Source: Ypsolopha sequella (lineage: Eukaryota > Arthropoda > Insecta > Lepidoptera > Ypsolophidae). Taken from it: DNA of 64,000 bases. The notes beneath the pieces are model-generated. The model saw nothing but the letters and a program-made list of their open reading frames with translations. It ran no database searches and was not told the origin of the DNA. The position numbers and the translations under genes were made by a program. Below are positions 11,194 to 21,800 of this stretch, piece by piece. The stretch spans positions 37,506,310-37,570,309 of the forward strand of contig OW203983.1 in NCBI GenBank assembly GCA_934047225.1, in the 5' to 3' direction. Position 1 is the first letter of the stretch. The number at the start of each line of letters is the position of its first letter.

Positions 11194-11909
11194 TTCTTAA
11201 CGCTTGCGTCTGGCAGTGGCGAACAAAGATTTCAGTGGCGAATACATATAGGGGGCGCGGGGGCGCGCAATAAGATGGCATTGTCTTTGATGTGTGTTTA
11301 AGCAGTTTTAATAAAATTTTCTTAAAATTTGCATGTGACTTGATTATTTTGTTATAACGTTTGATGTTTTATTAGACTTATTAGTTATAGCACCCATGGC
11401 TCAAGATGTCTTTTAGCGCTCCCTCTGGAGTTTTTTCTGTATCCACCACTGCCGTCTGTGAATCAGTGCGCCCTTTTATTCGTTTGCCTATTGCCAAACG
11501 TAGGTGGTTTTATTTATATTCAGATAATTTAGCTATTTAGCAGGTTATTTAACAACATTTTAATTTATATTTCGTAGTGTACCAACCGCCGAAAATAGCC
11601 ATAAAGTCCTCTATGTATATTTTCCTACATAAATAATTAAGTGAAAATAAATAGTTATTTATTTTATACATTCAAGTTTAGTTTTTTTAACTCTTTTGGT
11701 AGCATTATGATACCCTACTACTTGCAATATTTCTTCTTTCGCAGAGAATAAAAATATCTGCCAAAATTATGTAAGCAGATAACCGGAATGAACACGCAAA
11801 ACGATGTTCTTCACACTCGGTTTTTTTATACGAATTCCTAAATACTGTCTAACATATGCCAGTGCTTTGGAGATCGCCTTCATCGAGAACCAAGAATTGT
11901 AATTACATA

Positions 11910-12026
11910 ATGTGCTGTCCAGCAGGAAGGTGTGGTGACATACTGCATGCCTGCTGTTGCGTAGCTTGTTGCCTGTTCTGTCTGCACATGTGTGGTTGTC
12001 ATCAGTGCGACCCTGACGATTATTGA
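11910..12026 (+). CDS. Cysteine-rich micropeptide 2 (38 aa)
   Basis: ATG at 11910 (ACATAATG) and TGA at 12024, then TAA two bases later. It has 13 cysteines in 38 residues. It begins MCCPAGRCG like peptide 1's MCC start, has the core CCVACCLFCLHMCG, and ends with an acidic CDPDDY tail. The core is nearly identical to that of peptide 3 (CCVACCIFIMQMCG). Same strand as its neighbours, 716 bases after peptide 1. An AATAAA near 12276 is a possible polyadenylation signal. Function unknown; inferred small membrane-bound protein. Confidence 0.5.
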   Translation: MCCPAGRCGDILHACCCVACCLFCLHMCGCHQCDPDDY

Positions 12027-12211
12027 TAATACCTGATTGGTCATCTATTACAGTAAAACGTTGGAGGTTTCTTGTATGATCTCGTAACTTTTGTATTGTC
12101 TATGATGTTGACTTTGCATACGTGTCTAGAACTGCCAAAATTGTGTTGACACGAAATTTTCAAAAGGAAAATGTAAACAATACTCCAGCAATGTAACGGC
12201 TATAATGATAG

Positions 12212-12364
12212 TTGGATGTCCCTGAATATCTCATCATAGAATTCCCCATGCCAGGCGTTGTACGTACCATTCCAAAAATAAAGAACCTTGAAGAAATTAT
12301 GGAGTTATCAATACAGGTTCCACATCAAACAGCGACACCAACCCAAGATCAACCTCTTCAGTAA
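12212..12364 (+). CDS. Exon-like ORF upstream of micropeptide 3
   Basis: A frame of 50 codons starts just after a TAG that could be a splice acceptor (ATAG at 12208-12211) and ends at TAA 12362. An internal ATG at 12248 gives a 38-residue peptide. Residues include LDVPEYLIIEF, PMPGVVRTIP, then KIKNLEEIMELSIQVP and a T/Q/P-rich end. Composition is protein-like and unlike the cysteine peptides. It stops 50 bases before the ATG of micropeptide 3. It may be the 5' cistron of a two-ORF transcript or the last exon of an unseen gene. Not recognised. Confidence 0.3.
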   Translation: MDVPEYLIIEFPMPGVVRTIPKIKNLEEIMELSIQVPHQTATPTQDQPLQ

Positions 12365-12414
12365 TGATAATATAATTGTGCCAGACAATCCGAGAGAAAT
12401 AGTAAATCATCAAC

Positions 12415-12510
12415 ATGGCAGATAACACTATGAATGAGTGTTTTAGAATTTTGTGTTGTGTGGCTTGCTGCATCTTTATAATGCAAATGTGCGGCGTGGC
12501 TAGTGAGTAA
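12415..12510 (+). CDS. Cysteine-rich micropeptide 3 (31 aa)
   Basis: ATG at 12415 in an excellent context (ATCAACATGG) and TAA at 12508. Sequence starts MADNTMNECFRIL and holds the shared core CCVACCIFIMQMCG followed by VASE. There are 6 cysteines in 31 residues. The end of the ORF overlaps a strong donor-like site (GTGAGTAAGT at 12503), so the true protein may splice onward just after the MCGVA region and gain an acidic tail like peptides 1 and 2. The core matches micropeptide 2 at 10 of 14 positions without gaps. Confidence 0.5.
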   Translation: MADNTMNECFRILCCVACCIFIMQMCGVASE

Positions 12511-12829
12511 GTACAGTTTGCAAATAAGTGTGTGACTCCGATTTTTTGCAAAACAATAATTAAAACAATACTTTTTTTGAGAGATAAGTCATGTTAAGTA
12601 TAAGTACTTGAATTTTTTTTGGTACTTTCTGATGCTGTGCCGTGTGCCGCAGCTAGATCACGAGACTAGTTGTAGAAGTTCACTTATTTCGTCACTTGAT
12701 ATATTATATTGTTAACGTAGTGTTGAGGGCACTTTTCAGTTACCAGGTTTTGGGTTGAAATCACGTCAGAACATTTTCACTTTGTTTTTTTCATCCTAGT
12801 TAGGTAATTTTCGAAAAACGGGAAAATTT

Positions 12830-14950
12830 GGTGCGACGACGAGCGTAGCGAAACGAGAAGGAGCGTGTTAGGTTGCTGTTGATCATAGATTGGGTGCGAC
12901 GACGAGGGTAACGAAACGACAAGGAGCGTGTTAGGTTGCTGTTGATCATAGATTGGGTGCGACGACGAGGATAACGAAACGAGAAGGAGCGTGTTAGGTT
13001 GCTGTTGATCATAGATTGGGTGCGACGACGAGGGTAACGAAACGAGAAGGAGCGTGTTAGGTTGCTGTTGATCATAGATTGGGTGCGACGACGAGGATAA
13101 CGAAACGAGAAGGAGCGTGTTAGGTTGCTGTTGATCATAGATTGGGTGCGACGACGAGGGTAACGAAACGACAAGGAGCGTATTAGGTTGCTGTTGATCA
13201 TAGATTGGGTGCGACGACGAGGATAACGAAACGAGAAGGAGCGTGTTAGGTTGCTGTTGATCATAGATTGGGTGCGACGACGAGGGTAACGAAACGAGAA
13301 GGAGCGTGTTAGGTTGCTTTTGATCATAGATTGGGTGCGACGACGAGGGTAACGAAACGACAAGGAGCGTGTTAGGTTGCTGTTGATCATAGATTGGGTG
13401 CGACGACGAGGGTAACGAAACGAGAAAGAGCGTGTTAGGTTGCTGTTGATCATAGATTGGGTGCGACGACGAGGGTAACGAAACGAGAAGGAGCGTGTTA
13501 GGTTGCTGTTGATCATAGATTGGGTGCGACGACGAGCGTACCAAAACGAGAAGGAGCGTGCTAGGTTGCTGTTGATCATAGATTGGGTGCGACGACGAGG
13601 GTAACGAAACGAGAAGGAGCGTGTTAGGTTACTGTTGATCATAGATTTGGTGCGACGACGAGGGTAACGAAACGAGAAGGAGCGTGTTAGGTTGCTGTTG
13701 ATCATAGATTGGGTGCGACGACGAGGGTAACGAAACGAGAAGGAGCGTGTTAGGTTGCTGTTGATCATAGATTTGGTGCGACGACGAGCGTACCGAAACG
13801 AGAAGGAGCGTGTTAGGTTACTGTTGATCATAGATTGGGTGCGACGACGAGGGTAACGAAACGAGAAAGAGCGTGTTAGGTTGCTGTTGATCATAGATTG
13901 GGTGCGACGACGAGGGTAATGAAACAAGAAGGAGCGTGTTAGGTTGCTGTTGATCATAGATTGGGTGCAACGACGAGGGTAACGAAACGAGAAGGGGCGT
14001 GTTAAGTTGCTGTTGATCATAGATTGGGTGCGACGACGAGCGTACCGAAACGAGAAGGAGCGTGCTAGGTTGCTGTTGGTCATAGATTGGGTGCGACGAC
14101 GAGGGTAACGAAACGAGAAGGAGCGTGTTAGGTTGCTGTTGATCATAGATTGGGCGCGACGACGAGCGCAGCGAAACGAGAAGGAGCGTGTTAGGTTGCT
14201 GTTGATCAAAGATTGGGTGCGACGACGTGCGCAGCGAAACGAGGAGCGTGTTAGGTTGCTGTTAATCATAAATTCGGTGCGACGAGTGCAGCGAAACGAG
14301 AAGGAGCGTGCTAGGTTGCTGTTGGTCATAGATTGGGTGCGACGACGAGGGTAACGAAACGAGAAGGAGCGTGTTAGGTTGCTGTTGATCATAGATTGGG
14401 CGCGACGACGAGCGCAGCGAAACGAGAAGGAGCGTGTTAGGTTGCTGTTGATCAAAGATTGGGTGCGACGACGTGCGCAGCGAAACGAGGAGCGTGTTAG
14501 GTTGCTGTTAATCATAAATTCGGTGCGACGAGTGCAGCGAAACGAGAAGGAGCGTGCTAGGTTGCTGTTGGTCATAGATTGGGTGCGACGACGAGGGTAA
14601 CGAAACGAGAAGGAGCGTGTTAGGTTGCTGTTGATCATAGATTGGGTGCGACGACGAGGGTAACGAAACGAGAAGGAGCGTGTTAGGTTGCTGTTGATCA
14701 TAGATTGGGCGCGACGACGAGCGCAGCGAAACGAGAAGGAGCGTGTTAGGTTGCTGTTGATCAAAGATTGGGTGCGACGACGTGCGCAGCGAAACGAGGA
14801 GCGTGTTAGGTTGCTGTTAATCATAAATTCGGTGCGACGAGTGCAGCGAAACGAGAAGGAGCGTGTTAAGTTGCTGTTGATCATAGATTGGGTGCGACGA
14901 CGAGCGTAGGGAAACGAGAAGGAGCGTGTTAGGTTGCTGTTGATTCGAGA
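12830..14950. repeat. 63-bp minisatellite, about 33 units
   Basis: Units of about 63 bp (GTGCGACGACGAGGGTAACG and following) repeat from 12831, 12894 and 12957 onward. Shorter variant units (with GCGCAGCG and GACGTGCGCAG) form a higher-order block seen three times with offsets of 246 and 309 bp (starts near 14133, 14379 and 14688). Because 63 is divisible by three and stops are absent in two minus frames, minus frames of 735 and 255 codons run through it (a 21-residue Arg-rich repeat including RYPRRRTQSMINSNL). These are best read as by-products of the repeat. Confidence 0.9.
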
Positions 14951-15011
14951 GCGAAGCGACCCCTGTGCTCCTGTAGTTCCAACAGATTTCATGATATATC
15001 TACACAAAAAA

Positions 15012-15125
15012 AATCCTTGTTAGGATTCCGTAGTAGGTACCTAAAAGGTACAAAAGGAACTTTTATGGTGAGACTCCGTTCTCCGTCCGTCCGTACGTCA
15101 CAGCCTCATAAGATCATACATACTT
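15012..15125 (+). repeat. GATTCCGTAG-type dispersed repeat
   Basis: Contains GGTGAGACTCCGTTCTCCGTCC and TCACAGCCTCATAAGATCA. It is nearly the same as 37796-37925, where it continues into CACAAAAATAGCATTAATTTG. Non-coding. Confidence 0.6.
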
Positions 15126-15218
15126 TAACTTAATTATTGCTTTTTCTGCCAAATAGTCTAGACTTAAAATTTGGCACAAAAAAGCATCAATTTGCCCACA
15201 TAAAAGGGTTTAAAAAAG

Positions 15219-15364
15219 GAGGACCAGCCCGGGCGCGTGGCCATCGGCGCGCCTGGTACCCCGATCAGAGTATCAGCTTAGCGATCCAACGAGGTAACGC
15301 TGCCAGCGTCTTGGGTACCCTCACGAATTGCGACAATTTAAATATAATTTTTTATTTAATATAG
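15219..15364 (+). pseudogene. LINE C-terminal remnant
   Basis: The frame carries [20 protein letters not shown] and ends at a TAG, followed by AT-rich DNA. The same C-terminal block ([20 protein letters not shown]) occurs on the minus strand at 60937-61155 with more N-terminal sequence. This is a recurrent C-terminal motif of an insect non-LTR retroelement protein. Only the tail is left. Confidence 0.6.
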
Positions 15365-15737
15365 GATTGTATTTTTATCTTAGGATGTACATTTATTAGT
15401 AGGTAATTTTAAATCAGATTAAGTTTAGTTTTATAAGGTTATTGAATTTGTTATTTATGAATAAAAATTTGTCAAATCATTCATCCTTTTTTTTTTCAGG
15501 ACTGATGAATAAACCATAAGTTAATGCTGACCAAAATCATATATTTGTTGATACTTAACTTATCATTAAAAATTATTCATTATACATCATAAAAATCATA
15601 TTACAGTGTTTATATTTTTCCTTTTTTGTTGTGTGTAAATAAAGTTGTATTGTTGTTGTTTTGTAAACACTTTCACTTAAATAGTTGAACAGAAAACTCT
15701 CAGCTATCGTGAAGGAAGTGACCAAAATGGAGTAGTT

Positions 15738-15743
15738 TTTATT
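15738..15743 (-). promoter_or_regulatory. Candidate polyadenylation signal of Vps16B
   Basis: AATAAA on the minus strand, about 40 bases downstream of the stop codon of the last Vps16B exon (15783-15803). This is the first such hexamer after the stop. Confidence 0.5.
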
Positions 15744-15782
15744 CTCCTCGCTCGTGCAACATAATCCTGAATTTTGTTCCAT

Positions 15783-15803
15783 TTAGTTTTTCCACTTTAT
15801 AGA
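15783..15803 (-). CDS. Vps16B: Vps16B exon 11, 7-codon terminal coding exon
   Basis: Acceptor TTTTTCAG followed by S I K W K N and TAA. The human protein ends SQIRWKN, so this tiny exon carries the conserved C-terminus. The intron before it is about 2.25 kb. An AATAAA follows 40 nt after the stop. Confidence 0.8.
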   Translation of the reverse strand, partial: SIKWKN

Positions 15804-18800
15804 CTGAAAAATAAATAAAATGTCATAAAACAAGGGTACTATGCATATTTGAAGGGTACAGGGAAAGAACAAGGAATTTCAGATCGTAAGGAAGAGCTAG
15901 AATAAATGTATAAATAACTTTAATAGATCTTTTATTTTCGGGCTAAAATAAATGTGGGGATAATTTGTATAATGTTTTTTATTTCTTGGTAAAAATAAAA
16001 TCCTGTGTTAATTTTCGCTAAACTCTGTTTTAAGGTGTAACTTTGCCTTTTAACAAAAGAAAAAAAAACGTTTTTATTATTTATACATTTATTCTAGCCC
16101 TTCCTTACGATTTGACATTCCTTGTTCTTTCCCTGTAACCTTCAATTACGATAATTACAGTGCGCGCCAAACTTTTAGTCGCCTTTGAAGATAGACGCAA
16201 GAAGCGACGCAATAGCCGTTTTACGGTGTCAGGGGGACGTTACAGGAGCGAGGGCGCGGAGCACACCCGCCTGCGTGCCGCACCACACCCCCCCGCTCGC
16301 CATAAGCAGGTGTCAATACTATGCGTTAGTGTTAGTGCTACGTCCGTATACTACACACGCGCGCGTTGCATGAAAAGTACGTTCGTGGAAAAAATTCTTT
16401 GATTCGTTAAGTTAATCGTTGAATCTGTTTGTGTTGCCTTTATTTGTTGTTTTGTTGATTTAGTTTGTTAAAGTTTATTGTTGTTGTTATGCATCGCGGT
16501 CGTTATAGCGTTTTAAGGCGACAATGTAGGAAAATGGTGTTTATATTAATTTGTTTTATTTAAACAGTTAAGATTGCACTAAAATAATAAATATATATCA
16601 AATAGGTAGGTACAAGAAGTACACCTTCCCACTCATAGTAAACATATCAATATAATAATCAACCGTTCATATTATTGTTTCCTTGACTGTACCTGCGCAA
16701 GCTTGCACTCGTAACTCAATCAGAGGCGACTAAAAGATTGGCGCGCAATATACACAGTTATAATTCACGAGAAAGAATCTGTTTGATAGCAGCAAAGTTC
16801 ATAAACTAATGGTGAAATTTTAATTAGAAATAGTTCGTTGGTGGTAAATACATAACATACAAGGTGACTTTTTGATCATCGTCCAAATTCATACTGGAAG
16901 CTTGATAAGTGATCAGTAACAATTTTTGTGAAATTCGTAAAATGAAATTTCGGCTCCCCATATAAATTCAGTTCCAGTCCCGAGTGAATGACTATGGGGA
17001 GTCGAAATTTCATTTTACGAATTTCACCAAAATTGTTATTGATACATGATACCAAGCCACCAGTATGAATTTGGACGATGATCAAAAAGTCACCTTGTAT
17101 ACAGCGGTAGCTCAGGCGGTACGACTTTCAATATCGAGACCAGTGGCGAATTTACCATAGGGCCAAAAGGGCCATGGCATCAGCATCAGCTTTGGGCTTA
17201 CTTTTTCATAATCAATCGTTACCTATATTTTAATTTATATTGATTTTTGACTTTGTACCCTCATTTAAAAAATATTTTATATTGAATAAATGGCGTTTAT
17301 ATCTTTGTATTGCCTTTTAAGTTTTTCTTTATCATCATTCTCAGCCCAAATCAACACACTGCTGGGTTTGATTTAATTTAATTATTGAAATATTTTTGCT
17401 TCGATTATGTTTATTTTTGCGAAATCCATCGCTATGAACACTCTAAATATTATTAGATACAAACTAGAAAAGATCAATCAGAAACGAATCCAAAGACAAG
17501 AATTTGAAAAAAAATCCTTGGGCCGGGCCTCCTGATAACAAGAGGTCGCAGGTTCGAATCCTGGCCCGGGATATTTTTTAAAATTCTTGTCTTTGGATTT
17601 GTTCCTGATTAATCTTTTCTAGTTTGTAATGCACTCTAATAATATTTATTTTTGCTTCATTTATGGAGCAGCCAACCTTAAAGGCCCAGGGCTTCAAATC
17701 TTAAAATACGCCACTGATCGAGACCCGGGAACGAATCCTGGCGGTCGAAAATGCATCAGTGAGTTTTTCGGAATTGTATTTGTATACTTACTGACGGTGA
17801 AGAAAAACACAGGCAGGTAAACCTAGATGCCCAAAAAAGCGTGTATTTATCCCCGAAATACGGCGATAAAGCACATTGGACGTTAAAATCGTCGGTGAAA
17901 AGAAGGTGACACGAGTGTTAGTGCCGTTCTAGTGACAGTCTACCCACTGAATCATTTCTGACACCCCTTCAGAGATATATGTCGTGACAATATGCTTTTT
18001 AAATATGTTATCCGGATATTACAGAGTAAATTTCAAAACAAATAAATCTTACCGAATCCCTAAGAGTATTTTCAGCTAAAATAAATTCTTCAGATTGCGC
18101 ATTTAGCGACATTTTATAATTTGTCAATGCATTTCTGTCTTTCTGCTTAGCCAAAGTTTCTATTACCACTGAGTGAACCTGAAAAAGTACAAGTGAATAT
18201 AAATCCTGTTTAAAAAGATTCTTACAATCATCCTAAGACATAATTTGTTTCACAGCTCCGCTACCTATCCTCGCACCGCAAAGCTTCTTATTTATTACTA
18301 ATAAAATGTAACAGAAAGGTGTAACTATATTTGAAGACTATACCTAAAGTCGCCGTCAATAGAAATTGTGGACTATGTAAACAAACCGTTTTCTCAATTT
18401 TTCTCAAGGTTCTGTCACGGAGTCTCATTGAACATTATTCCAAATCATGAAGCATCAAGTCTTACCAGTCATTCACTGTATTTCATCATGAAATATTCAA
18501 TAATCACCAGTTAATTACGGAAAATCATAGAATCAATAGTCAATTCTGTACTGCGTCGAGATTGCTGTCATATTTTTTTCTCATCGAATCTGTATTGTCT
18601 TTGAAAATTGGTGATGTACGAATCTATTTGAATATTAACCTATTTTATTCGTGATGTTATTTTATTCCGTCATTTTTTTTAACAGCGTTACTTCATAATC
18701 TTTGACATAAACGTGTGTGTGATTTTATCGAGAGCTGTGTGATCTTCCAGCGTTGCTCTAAAATGTGTAGCTCATGTCCTAAAAGTAGAAGAAAAAATTA

Positions 18801-21800
18801 AAGAACTGGATGGGATAATAGATACGGCCAACGACGCTGTGACGAAACCATTTGTAATTAACGTGGGCGATTTGACTAGCGATTCATCAGAATATTTTAG
18901 CGATGAATCAAATAAAGAAAACTAATTAAGCACCTAACATATTTTAATCATATACTTACCCATCTCTAGATAGTTCACCTATTCATAGACAAAGACAACA
19001 TGGCGCTTTGTTTACATAGTCCACAATTTCTATTGACGGCTACTGTATATCATAACTATTCCTTAAAATTCAGAATTCAAATAGTTTATTTTGCAAAGCA
19101 GATATATATAATACACTTTTTACACATCAAATATTACAATCATCCTAAGACATAATTTGTTTCACAGCTCCGCTACCTATCCTCGCACCGCAAAGCTTCT
19201 TATTTATTACTAATAAAATGTAACAGAAAGGTGTAACTATATTTGAAGACTATACCTCTATCATAACTATTCCTTAAAATTCAGAATTCAAATAGTTTAT
19301 TTTGCAAAGCAGATATATATAATACACTTTTTACACATCAAATATTACAATCATCCTAAGACATAATTTGTTTCACAGCTCCGCTACCTATCCTCGCACC
19401 GCAAAGCTTCTTATTTATTACTAATAAAATGTAACAGAAAGGTGTAACTATATTTGAAGACTATACCTATATCATAACTATTCCTTAAAATTCAGAATTC
19501 AAATAGTTTATTTTGCAAAGCAGATATATATAATACACTTTTTACACATCAAATATTACAATCATCCTAAGACATAATTTGTTTCACAGCTCCGCTACCT
19601 ATCCTCGCACCGCAAAGCTTCTTATTTATTACTTATAAAATGTAACAGAAAGGTTTAACTATATTTGAAGACTATACCTATATCATAACTATTCCTTAAA
19701 ATTCAGAATTCAAACAGTTTATTTTGCAAAGCAGATATATATAATACACTTTTTACACATCAAATATTACAATCATCCTAAGACATAATTTGTTTCACAG
19801 CTCCGCTACCTATCCTCACACCGCAAAGCTTCTTATTTATTACTTATAAAATGTAACAGAAAGGTTTAACTATATTTGAAGACTATACCTATATCATAAC
19901 TATTCCTTAAAATTCAGAATTCAAATAGTTTATTTTGCAAAGCAGATATATATAATACACTTTTTACACATCAAATATTACAATCATCCTAAGACATAAT
20001 TTGTTTCACAGCTCCGCTACCTATCCTCGCACCGCAAAGCTTCTTATTTATTACTTATAAAATGTAACAGAAAGGTTTAACTATATTTGAAGACTATACC
20101 TATATCATAACTATTCCTTAAAATTCAGAATTCAAATAGTTTATTTTGCAAAGCAGATATATATAATACACTTTTTACACATCAAATATTACAATCATCC
20201 TAAGACATAATTTGTTTCACAGCTCCGCTACCTATCCTCGCACCGCAAAGCTTCTTATTTATTACTAATAAAATGTAACAGAAAGGTGTAACTATATTTG
20301 AAGACTATACCTATATCATAACTATTCCTTAAAATTCAAAATTCAAATAGTTTATTTTGCAAAGCAGATATATATAATACACTTTTTACACATCAAATAT
20401 GGTTACACCTTGTATATACAACGAGTAACAGAAAAGTGTAACCATATTTGAAGAGCTCATTCAGTCAATGGTATAGAACAACTTTTACTATGGAACAAAT
20501 CCTGTATCTCGAAAAAAAAAAAAAAATGAACTGTTTCGTAGAAAAATGCAATGCCGCTCGGCTGAAATGTATGGAAGAGCAGATTTTTTTTTGAGATTTC
20601 GTGTTGGCTACATAGTAAAAGTTGTTCTAAAACCATTAACTGAATAAACTCTTCAAATATGGTTACACCTTTTTGTTACACATTGTATTTATTATCAAAA
20701 TATATTTAATAATCTTGAATTGAAAACAGAAAAGTTGGATACTTGAAACACATGTAATTAACATTATTTATTTTGTAATTTTTTGTGGAATAAACATATA
20801 TTTCGTCTACGATTGCGTATGCTTCTTTTTCGCAAAAAATCGCACTTTTTAGTGAAGAACCGAATTATGGCGTAAACGCAGTGTCATGACGCGATCATAT
20901 GAAATTATTTTATGTTAAAACTGGGATGGTCGGTCGCCTCGCTCTGCTCAAGTTCGCTCAGCTCTCTAAATTTATTTATATGTAAACCTTACACGCTCTT
21001 CGCTTTGACTTTTTGTTGAAAAATCTCACTTTTTCGTAGAAATGTCAGTATTTATATGATTTATCGAAAAAGCAAAAAAGTTCCCTGGATATAATTATAT
21101 ATTGTAACATAGCTATACGAAAGATGTTCATAACTATTCCTTAAGTTTTAGAAAAAATCACTAAATTATTTGATTCGGCGCAACACGACTTAACTTATTT
21201 GACAGAACTAAACTTAATTTGAGCGTTCTGTCTTTTTCTTTCTGTATCGAAAACAATATAAGTTTTCACAGCACTAAAACTAAAAACAAACCCTTCAGAA
21301 TCTGCTTTATTGAGTGCATCAAATCGATAATGCCATCGAATAAATACATTAAGAGTAATTTTTTTGCTATATTGCCAACAACATATTTTTAAACAAAATA
21401 TTTAAATTTTTTTTTTGTTAATTCAAGAAATATAACAAATATTTTTTCTTTGAACACGGTATAGAGGTATTATGTTCGATCGATGGCATTATCTATTAAA
21501 TTCACTCATTAACTAAACGCAAGGCTTATAAAAAAACACCTTACTTTCTTATCACCATATCTTTTGATAATCAGTCATTTTTTTTTGGTGTCATAGTGAA
21601 AGTCGCTATTGCTGATTGGGATAGGTTTCATTCGTGGGCGATAGGTTTGGAAATTTTGAGCCGAACGTCGTCAAGGGGAGAGTTGCATCAATTACCTTTG
21701 TAATTTTTAATAGTTTACCTGAAAATGTGTTGCCAATTGAAGCCTATCTTCCGTAGGCGAGATCTTATTTATGAACGTGGCCAACAGTTGGTTGCTGGAC

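Larger units (their letters stand above)
17101..17995 (+). mobile_element. tRNA-derived SINE interrupted by a hAT-type element
   Basis: The head ACAGCGGTAGCTCAGGCGGTA begins directly after foldback copy 1. The B-box region (GGGAACGAATCCTGG) and the body resume at 17717, ending near GTCGTGACAATATG. The interruption is the hAT-type element at 17141-17716 with a perfect 8-bp duplication. Confidence 0.75.
18210..20405. repeat. 211-bp satellite array in a Vps16B intron
   Basis: Seven starts of CATAACTATTCCTTAAAATTC fall at 19051, 19262, 19473, 19684, 19895, 20106 and 20317, exactly 211 bp apart. A partial unit (18225-18346) precedes a MITE inserted at 18347. Each unit contains a fragment of a dispersed repeat (CAAATAGTTTATTTTGCAAAGCAG) also found near 44000 and 63560. 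Units are almost identical, so the expansion is recent. Confidence 0.92.

Noticed and set aside
12830..14950. CRISPR-like array
   Set aside because: Units are contiguous repeats without unique spacers, in a eukaryotic context.
12777..15007. 735- and 255-codon minus-strand ORFs as genes
   Set aside because: They run through the 63-bp minisatellite; length and Arg-rich repeat follow from a period divisible by three. No domain, splice site or poly(A) support.
16160..16402. 80-codon Arg/His-rich plus ORF
   Set aside because: It begins in the terminal repeat of a Tc1/mariner-type element; the GC-rich interior explains its openness.
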